Shown here piece after piece: positions 58,584-64,000 of a stretch of 64,000 nucleotides of DNA. The DNA is from Isoetes taiwanensis (Eukaryota; Streptophyta; Lycopodiopsida; Isoetales; Isoetaceae), in contig JAJEKV010000002.1 of assembly GCA_021234155.1 (NCBI GenBank), forward strand, positions 16,802,041-16,866,040, given 5' to 3'. The notes beneath the pieces are model-generated. The model did no database searches. It worked only from the letters and a program-made list of their open reading frames with translations, and was not told where the DNA came from. The position numbers were made by a program, and so were the translations under genes. Every line of letters begins with the position of its first letter. Positions within the stretch are counted from its first letter, which is position 1.

Positions 58584-58620
58584 GCTTTACAAGATAATAA
58601 TAAAAAAAGGTTACTTTTGA

Positions 58621-58791
58621 TTAAAGTTGTTCTTCTTCTTTCTGCTTCTTTTGCTGAATTGTAACGGCGTTTTCCTTTAGAAGATCATCTTGCTCCGTCA
58701 ACCTCTTCATTAGAACACCCAACACTATGTCAGAAGGGAGTTCTATCCTCTGGCGTTTTCCCTTATCAGTGATTGAGGATGTGGAGGCCAT
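58621..58791 (-). CDS. Small coiled-coil protein 1 of element B (56 aa)
   Basis: An ATG-to-TAA frame starting MASTSSITDKGKRQRIELPS. The block ELPSDIVLGVLMKRLTEQDD aligns with LPVDITLAVVMKRFKEIHDE in the gene at 60509-60931, and more weakly with IPAEILSQVLVKEIKNIRAE in the gene at 59212-59631. A charged helical tail rich in Lys, Gln and Glu follows. No known family is recognised. It converges on the transposase-like gene, with two hairpins in the 186-bp gap. Function unknown; short helical proteins of this kind often form dimers. Confidence 0.6.
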   Translation of the reverse strand: MASTSSITDKGKRQRIELPSDIVLGVLMKRLTEQDDLLKENAVTIQQKKQKEEEQL

Positions 58792-59018
58792 AGATGACAA
58801 ATGGGAGGGACGTTAAGATTATAGAAGTGAGGAGCAAAGACTCTAACCGGCGGAAGGAGCACAATGCAAGGACCTCAATTTATACATATTAGCGCTTGAA
58901 CATATTAAACACAGTCGGCTGCTGTCGCACGTGTCGAGCGGATTCTGTCGGTTGTCCGTAGCACAAATTAATGGTACTGTCCGCTGGAACACATTAATAA
59001 CTATTCTAACTACACTGT
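58792..59018. other. Intergenic spacer of element B
   Basis: Upstream region of small protein 1; no further feature. Confidence 0.4.
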
Positions 59019-59082
59019 ATCACACCACGCGAAATCTGCACACGCGCTTTAAAACCCTATGAAGGGTTTCGCTTCGTGTGAT
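59019..59082. repeat. Element B hairpin 4
   Basis: 64 nt. Arms ATCACACCACGCGAAA and TTTCGCTTCGTGTGAT with one mismatch, about 130 bp after the stop of the gene at 59212-59631. Confidence 0.85.
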
Positions 59083-59211
59083 CTGTCTTGTCATTCTCTC
59101 TACCACGGATATTGAAAATTAAAAATAGGAAACGTAATATTCGGCACATTTTTCAAAAACTTTTTCCATTGAGAAACAAAATAATTACAAACATAAAAAA
59201 AAGGGGCCTCT

Positions 59212-59631
59212 CTAGGAGGAGCCCGATGCAAGCTCTTCCTGGAGGGCAGTGATAATTTTTTTCTGCTCCTCCAACATGATTGCCTGCCCCGCAACCACGT
59301 TCTCATACTCTGCAACCTTATCTTCCCGCTCATCGAGTTGAGCTCGGGCAGCCTCGCCCGCTTCGATTGCGGCCCTAAGCCTCTCTTGGAGGTTAGATCT
59401 CGTGGCGCGCAATTCGCGGTCTATGGCAGCCCGCTGATTGTCGCGCACTAAAATCACCTCCCTATAGAAGGCGGCCTTGTCCTCTGCCGCAACCAGCTTG
59501 GCGACGTCTTCATCATTCTTTTCTTTCAGAAGGCGGATCTGTTCCTCCGCTTCAGCACGAATGTTCTTAATTTCCTTGACCAGAACTTGAGACAAGATCT
59601 CGGCAGGGATGGAACTGGAGCTGGAGGCCAT
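59212..59631 (-). CDS. Small coiled-coil protein 2 of element B (139 aa)
   Basis: An uninterrupted ATG-started frame beginning MASSSSSIPAEILSQVLVKE. The rest is almost continuous amphipathic helix (ERLRAAIEAGEAARAQLDER, then EDKVAEYENVV and LEEQKKIITALQEELASGSS), so a long coiled coil is likely. It shares the MASSSSS start and the Ile/Leu-Pro-x-Glu/Asp-Ile block with its two neighbours. No enzyme motif, signal or membrane segment. It is the only element B gene here longer than 100 residues without an internal stop. A structural or DNA-bound dimer role is possible but unproven. Confidence 0.65.
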   Translation of the reverse strand: MASSSSSIPAEILSQVLVKEIKNIRAEAEEQIRLLKEKNDEDVAKLVAAEDKAAFYREVILVRDNQRAAIDRELRATRSNLQERLRAAIEAGEAARAQLDEREDKVAEYENVVAGQAIMLEEQKKIITALQEELASGSS

Positions 59632-60133
59632 TGAAAGTGATGGGAGAACAGGAGAGATGGCTGAGGGCGGATGTGGTAGAACAGGAGATGGCGGATAGGA
59701 GAAGACAAAGGCCTCCGACGTTTTATATAGAAACTAGAGATACGTTGGAATCTACGGTTGCGAGTACCGATAAAGTTGTGTAATAATCCTACGAGGCGAA
59801 ATTATAGCATGCAATCAGGCAACGGTAGCCTATGTTCGCATCATGGGATCCGTCATATCCTAGCCGTACTGTATGCAGGCCGTACAAAAGACAGTGTTAT
59901 TGTGGCAGCGCATGCCACGTCCTTGGCATGACGTTGTCATCCACATGCCACGTATGTGAGTAGACGTCATCCACATGCCACGTGCTTTGAGTGCTGGCGC
60001 TTGCCAAACCTAGATATGACTAATTCGCATTTACCTGCAAGTTATCACATAATCTAGCTAGATATTTGTGTTACATATAGTTTTCCATTAATAAATTAGG
60101 AATTTGTACATACAACGAGGTGTACGTTATGGA
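59632..60133. other. Upstream spacer of small protein 2
   Basis: Includes a duplicated 25-bp block (GTCATCCACATGCCACGT) at about 59936-59981. No gene. Confidence 0.45.
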
Positions 60134-60200
60134 GATCATACGACGCGAAATCCATTGATTGCTACCTAATTGCAAGCATGGCATTTCGCGTCGTGTGATC
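60134..60200. repeat. Element B hairpin 5
   Basis: 67 nt. 18-bp arms GATCATACGACGCGAAAT / ATTTCGCGTCGTGTGATC with one mismatch. Part of a ~210-bp tandem duplication with hairpin 6. Confidence 0.92.
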
Positions 60201-60343
60201 TTTTAATAAAACAAAACAAGAGAACAGATAGAATTAATAATTTTTATTAATAATTTCGGTGATACAATCTATACATAAGTAATTTTACTGATACATAAGT
60301 AAAGATAGAACTTCTCATTGAAGCAAAGATAGAACGGCATGGA

Positions 60344-60410
60344 GATCACACGACGCGAAATCCATTGATTGCTACCTAATTGCAAACAAGGCATTTCGCG
60401 TCGTGTGATC
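60344..60410. repeat. Element B hairpin 6
   Basis: 67 nt. Perfect 18-bp arms GATCACACGACGCGAAAT / ATTTCGCGTCGTGTGATC and almost the same loop as hairpin 5; about 100 bp after the stop of the gene at 60509-60931. Confidence 0.95.
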
Positions 60411-60508
60411 TTTTAATAAAACAGAACATACATTTGAACAACCGAATAGATAGAAGCAAAAAATAGAGAAAACTTTTCTTTGAAGCAAAAAATAGATAGA
60501 TACAACGG

Positions 60509-60931
60509 CTAGGGATCTTCATGATTCTCTAGTTGATTTTCATCATCCTCTAGCTGATTTTCATGGTCCTGTAGCTGAAGCCGTAAGGCCGCGTTCTCAT
60601 CCTCTGCAGCTCGAAGCTTCTTCTCCATATCTTCTAAGGCCTGCGAAATATTGTGGGCGGATTTCAAGCGCCTTCGCCCCTGCTGACTAGTCGCCTCTTG
60701 GTACATGGCGAATGTTTTAATGAGCTCAATGTCTCGCTCATGCGGCCGGCGCCCTCGTGAAGGCTAATCGTCGACCGCCTCCATATTCTCGGCGACGAGG
60801 CTACCATTTTCATCGTGGATCTCCTTGAATCTCTTCATCACCACTGCAAGGGTGATGTCCACGGGCAGCCGGGCATTTGGGGAGTGCTATCTTGGCATGG
60901 TAAACTTGCTAGATGAAGATGAAGATGCCAT
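60509..60931 (-). pseudogene. Small coiled-coil protein 3 of element B, two internal TAG codons
   Basis: 141 in-frame codons from ATG, beginning MASSSSSSKFTMPR. The second block is ARLPVDITLAVVMKRFKEI, and after MEAVDD there is another in-frame TAG. The tail resumes with a helix-rich KKLRAAEDENAALRLQLQDH and the short acidic repeat ENQLEDDENQLENHEDP. Both stops are TAG and the frame is otherwise kept. This gene therefore either decayed recently by point changes or, less likely, is read through. It is homologous to the other two small proteins of the element. Confidence 0.6.
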
Positions 60932-61051
60932 CGGAGTAGAAGGTGGAAGGCGGAAGCCGGAAGTAGAAGATGAGCAGAAGGCGGAAGGCGATCGGAGGTC
61001 AAAGTGGACATAGGTCTTCTATTTATAACATAGATTTCGTAGTAGCTTGAG

Positions 61052-61113
61052 TCACACGACGCGAAGGATGCCGTCGGTCAGGAAAATGGACCGTTGCTTC
61101 TCGCGTCGTGTGA
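61052..61113. repeat. Element B hairpin 7
   Basis: 62 nt. Arms TCACACGACGCGAAG and CTTCTCGCGTCGTGTGA, about 120 bp upstream of small protein 3. Confidence 0.88.
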
Positions 61114-61170
61114 GGAATAAATAAATTAATTGTTTTTTTCCAATAATATTTCATTTCTTCGAGAGAAATA

Positions 61171-61232
61171 TCACACGACGCGAAAACCTAGATATGACAG
61201 AAAATCAGACTGATGTATTTCGCGTGGTGTGA
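61171..61232. repeat. Element B hairpin 8
   Basis: 62 nt. Arms TCACACGACGCGAAA and TTTCGCGTGGTGTGA, one mismatch, about 100 bp after the acidic-protein stop. The following AT-rich block (about 61250-61310) is a copy of 60236-60290. Confidence 0.88.
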
Positions 61233-61334
61233 ATAGATACAAATAAAATAATTTTTATTAGTAATTTCGGTAATACAATCTATACATAAATAATTTTACC
61301 GATACAAGTTGGAAAATATATAACTTCCAATTTT

Positions 61335-62749
61335 TCAAGCTTCGTCGTCAATTTCATGCTCTTTCAATCCCCTGCCACACTGATCCAACAAGGCAATGAC
61401 TTCCATGTTATCGACCCCAGCTTCCAACCTTGGGTGAGTTAAGCCAGCAGCTAAAAAAATTAACATATTGCTCGCCCGCAGACCGGCTTGGTCGTCAAAA
61501 TATTGTAACACAACATCCTGCCGAATTGCTATCACCCTTTCAGTGTTTGATACTCCCGAACATGCATAATGCACGGATGTAATAGACAAACTCTGCACCT
61601 TTTGGACTGAAAGTTCTGCTGAAGACGATTATCTCCCCATTAACGAATCTTGAGATATATCGTAACAATGTGGAGTCCTTCAATCTTTCCTATCCCCCGC
61701 GTGCATGTCGGCAAGAAAAATCATCTACTTCCCACAAATAAGAACCCTCAAGCTTATCTTCTTCACATTTCTCCTCATCTATGAGGCTTATGCTGTCGCG
61801 ATTGACTGAAGGGCCTGCCAAACCTGTAGATCCTGTTGGCAGCTTTGCACGGAGACGCTGGAATTCTTCTTCCGTTGGTAGATTCGCCTCCTCTTGAGTA
61901 AATCGAGACTCCAGCCTCTCATAGGCTTCTTTAAGCTTTATAGCATTGCCGGTATAAGAAGACACTTCAAACATCTCTTTGTCCAAATCCTCTTCAAAAT
62001 CTAGGCCTAGGTTTACCCATTCGGCCAAGGTACTGATAAGCTCGTCTTCCCTAGCACACATTTGTAACAAAGACGGGTTCCTCAGTATATCACTTAGCAA
62101 TAAGTATTCTTTGTCTTCCACTAAAATTGGCGTTATGTCAGACAACTCATCCTCATCCTCATCCTCATCCTCATCCTCATCCTCATCCTCATCACCTTCA
62201 GAATCATCTTCCTCCTCTGGTTCACCCAAGGCCAGTGCGTCGATGCCAAAACTCCTACATTCTTGCTCTTCTTCTTGTAGATCTATCTTCTACGTCATAG
62301 TCAGCATCATCACACATAACTGACCCCACTTGGCTTAAAGATTTCATTGTTTCCAGTGTATCTTCGGTTTGGCCGAGCAGAATGCAATAACTAGCAAATG
62401 CAAATGGCAAAGAGAAATAAGTTACCTTCTTAAGTACAAGGACGCAGCCAGGAGGAGCCCGTTGCGCAGCATTCTTGAAAAACATCTTCGCTGCTTGCAA
62501 ATGGGAAGCCGCTTCCTCTAGAGCTGGTTTTGGAATCCACGAGCCAGGGACATTTGCAAAGGACGTGCGCTGAGACCAAGCGGTCCGGCTGAAAGCTAAA
62601 GCAACCTCGCGATAGCATCCAAGCTCGCTATTGTTTGCCATGATGTCCAACTCCTTGCAATAGAACGGATAAATCGCAGTCTGCGCAACTTCCTCGTTGT
62701 CATGCGGGGCAGATGCATACCATTCCAGGAACTTCACATAACAATCCAT
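61335..62749 (-). pseudogene. Uncharacterised acidic protein (element B copy)
   Basis: Homologue of the protein at 12570-14105 in the LTR element, colinear over its whole length. From the ATG at 62749 come FLEWYASAPHD, GSWIPKPALEEA and FSLPFAFASY. A shift near 62300 leads into a Glu/Asp run coded by a CTCATC hexamer array (62146-62194), then TPILVEDKEYLLLSDIL, LPTEEEFQRLRAKL and LWEVDDFSCRHARGG. A TAG near 61690 is followed in the same frame by GEIIVFSRTFSPKG. A second shift near 61570 gives the C-terminal VVLQYFDD, CGRGLKEHEIDDEA and a stop. About 470 residues in all. No known family. It follows the H3-like gene in the same direction, as in the LTR element. Strong acidity would suit a histone-binding protein; that is inference. 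Confidence 0.75.
62146..62194. repeat. (CTCATC)8 hexanucleotide array
   Basis: Codes for the alternating Asp/Glu stretch of the acidic protein on the minus strand. Confidence 0.9.
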
Positions 62750-62896
62750 GGCGAAGCAGACGACGAAAGCAAGAAGCTATTTAGGAGCGGTAAGACGCTG
62801 TCACTTCTGAACTCAAGTAGTCGTTGTTGATTATGAAAGGGGATACAACCGTTGTGGGGAGATTTGTCCGTACATTTTAGGGTTAGGGTTAGGGTT

Positions 62897-62964
62897 GGAT
62901 CACACGACGTGAAAACTACTATGTGCAAAAAAAAGAACAATGCTTTCTGCGCGTCGTGTGATCC
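62897..62964. repeat. Element B hairpin 9
   Basis: 68 nt. Arms GGATCACACGACGTGAAA and TTTCTGCGCGTCGTGTGATCC, between the H3-like gene and the acidic-protein gene. A short GGGTTA triple repeat precedes it. Confidence 0.9.
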
Positions 62965-63104
62965 TCACGTATAACATTAAAAAAAAAATACAAAGTGCGA
63001 ACCTAGGCTTCTAAGAAAGAAATGGACTAAGAGATTAAGCTTATAAAGCCATATGAAAAATATACATATGAATATTATACATATGAAAAAAACACAAAGG
63101 CACT

Positions 63105-63979
63105 TCACGACCTTTTTTCTGGGGGGTCTTTCTTCTTGTTGTATTCAGCCATAAAATTTTGACCATAGTACTCGGGATCCCTTATGCGTAAGACCAGGCG
63201 CATGTCCTTGGGCATGACAGTCACCTGCTTGGCATGTATTGCTGCAAGCTGCGAATCCTCGAACAGACCGACACCAACTGCTTCCGAAGCCATTTGAAGA
63301 GCATTTAAGACAGTTGCTTGAATTCTGTAACTGGTATGATGTATCGCACCACACTCTTGCAGAATCTCTTTCACGAGCATGGGAGACGCGGAATGACCAT
63401 CTCAGTGCTCTTCTGATACTTCTTAATCTCGCGAAGCGCTTTAATGCCAAGCTTCGTCTTCCGCTTCCGGCCACTACCCTCACCCACCCCAGCATTTGCA
63501 GGCTGTTTCTCGGCCGACTCTTCCGGCCGTCTCCTCACCCCAGCATTTGCAGGCTGTTACTCGGCCGACTCTTCCGGCCGTCTCCTCACATTTCTGGTCG
63601 CCTTCCCCTTTCTGGCGTTGGGCCTCCTCCTTTGATTTGAAGGTCCTGGCGCATCCACAGGAGGAGCAGGAGGAGCAGGAAGAGCAAGAAGAGGCGGTTG
63701 CCCAATAATTAATCCGACGTCATATTCTGCTCGCCGGTCTCTCACATTTTCATCCTCCGTCTGCGAACCGGAGTGCACCTCCCTACTTACTCCCGAGCTG
63801 CTTCTCCCACCATCTGTCATGCGGATTTCTTTTCCGGATCTTCTGTTAGGCATGGTCGGAGGAGGAGAATCTCTATCAGAGACTTCAGATTCAGATGTGG
63901 ATGAAGGAGGCAGACCAATGTAATCACCTGGCCTTACATCCCCTGGATGGATCCTTGCGGTTTGCTTAGTTCTTGCCAT
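63105..63979 (-). pseudogene. Histone H3-like protein with long tail (element B copy)
   Basis: Starts MARTKQTARIHPGD: the first eight residues after Met are exactly those of canonical H3, but Lys9 is Ile. About 165 tail residues rich in Ser, Pro and Arg follow. Then comes a recognisable alpha-N ([19 protein letters not shown]) and the histone fold ([48 protein letters not shown]), followed by a unique 20-residue tail ([14 protein letters not shown]). Loop 1 ([13 protein letters not shown]) is four residues longer than in H3, a trait shared with CENH3 proteins. Breaks: a TAA near 63554 inside a duplicated 51-bp unit whose other copy has AAA, and a one-base loss near 63382. About 291 residues if unbroken. 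Next gene downstream is the acidic protein. It may lie near the other end of element B, which leaves the window. Confidence 0.88.
63491..63592. repeat. 51-bp tandem duplication in the H3-like tail
   Basis: Two head-to-tail units coding RRRPEESAE-x-QPANAGV, where x is Lys in one and a stop in the other. Confidence 0.92.
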
Positions 63980-64000
63980 GGCTTCTCAGTGGATGGCGCT

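Noticed and set aside
62875-62897. Telomeric repeat remnant
   Set aside because: Only three GGGTTA units; too short to mean more than chance.
55742-62964. The repeated hairpins as a CRISPR array
   Set aside because: Spacing is irregular, genes lie between copies, units are inverted repeats, and the genome is plant-like.
55742-63979. Element B as an endogenous giant virus
   Set aside because: Hairpins at gene ends and a histone gene are suggestive, but no capsid, packaging ATPase or polymerase gene is visible, and a transposase-like gene is. Left open only because the element runs off the window.
63105-63979. The element B histone as the host CENH3
   Set aside because: A longer loop 1 fits, but the tail starts with the H3 ARTKQTAR, which CENH3 tails usually do not keep, and the gene is broken and linked to a mobile element.

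Overview
The window looks like a gene-poor, transposon-rich stretch of a land-plant nuclear genome. A plant gene for a chloroplast group II intron splicing factor (CRM-domain, CAF1/CAF2 type, 49.3-52.2 kb) is intact with four exons. Scattered fragments of other plant genes are present: PPR, JINGUBANG-like WD40, proteasome alpha-5, O-fucosyltransferase and a protein kinase. A three-exon fragment of an axonemal-type dynein heavy chain (2.2-3.1 kb) points to a lineage with motile sperm, so a fern, lycophyte, bryophyte or cycad/Ginkgo-type plant rather than a flowering plant. The species itself cannot be read from the sequence.

Layout. 0-6.6 kb: gene fragments, a LINE 3' end and a tRNA-like SINE repeated three times. 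6.65-21.62 kb: one 15-kb Ty3/gypsy chromovirus with 1.64-kb LTRs, an initiator-tRNA-Met primer site and a perfect GTGGT target duplication. It carries two extra genes between its 5' LTR and gag: a histone H3-like protein with a long tail, and an uncharacterised acidic protein. A 1.55-kb polypyrimidine tract lies between them. A 2.7-kb internal inversion has flipped RNase H, integrase and chromodomain. 21.6-32 kb: MITEs, tandem repeats and non-coding DNA. 32.7-37.7 kb: a multi-exon Crypton-type tyrosine recombinase gene lying between the two halves of a JINGUBANG-like gene that are in permuted order. 38-44 kb: fragments of several plant genes, all on the minus strand. 49-52 kb: the CAF gene. 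53.8-54 kb: a short LTR plus primer site.

55.7-64 kb holds a second, compact element (called element B here) that runs off the right edge. It encodes a degenerate DDE-type transposase-like protein on the plus strand. On the minus strand it has a histone H3-like protein beginning ARTKQTAR, a homologue of the acidic protein from the LTR element, and three small related coiled-coil proteins. Nine inverted repeats of 61-68 nt, with arms close to TCACACGACGCGAAA / TTTCGCGTCGTGTGA, lie in its intergenic gaps.

The most notable observation is that the gene pair 'H3-like + acidic protein', in the same order and orientation, occurs in two unrelated classes of mobile element in one window, with hairpins of matching size beside it both times. 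This suggests a chromatin-related cargo module shared between a retrotransposon and a DNA-type (or virus-like) element. Both copies here are decayed by frameshifts and stops, so the functional idea needs intact relatives.
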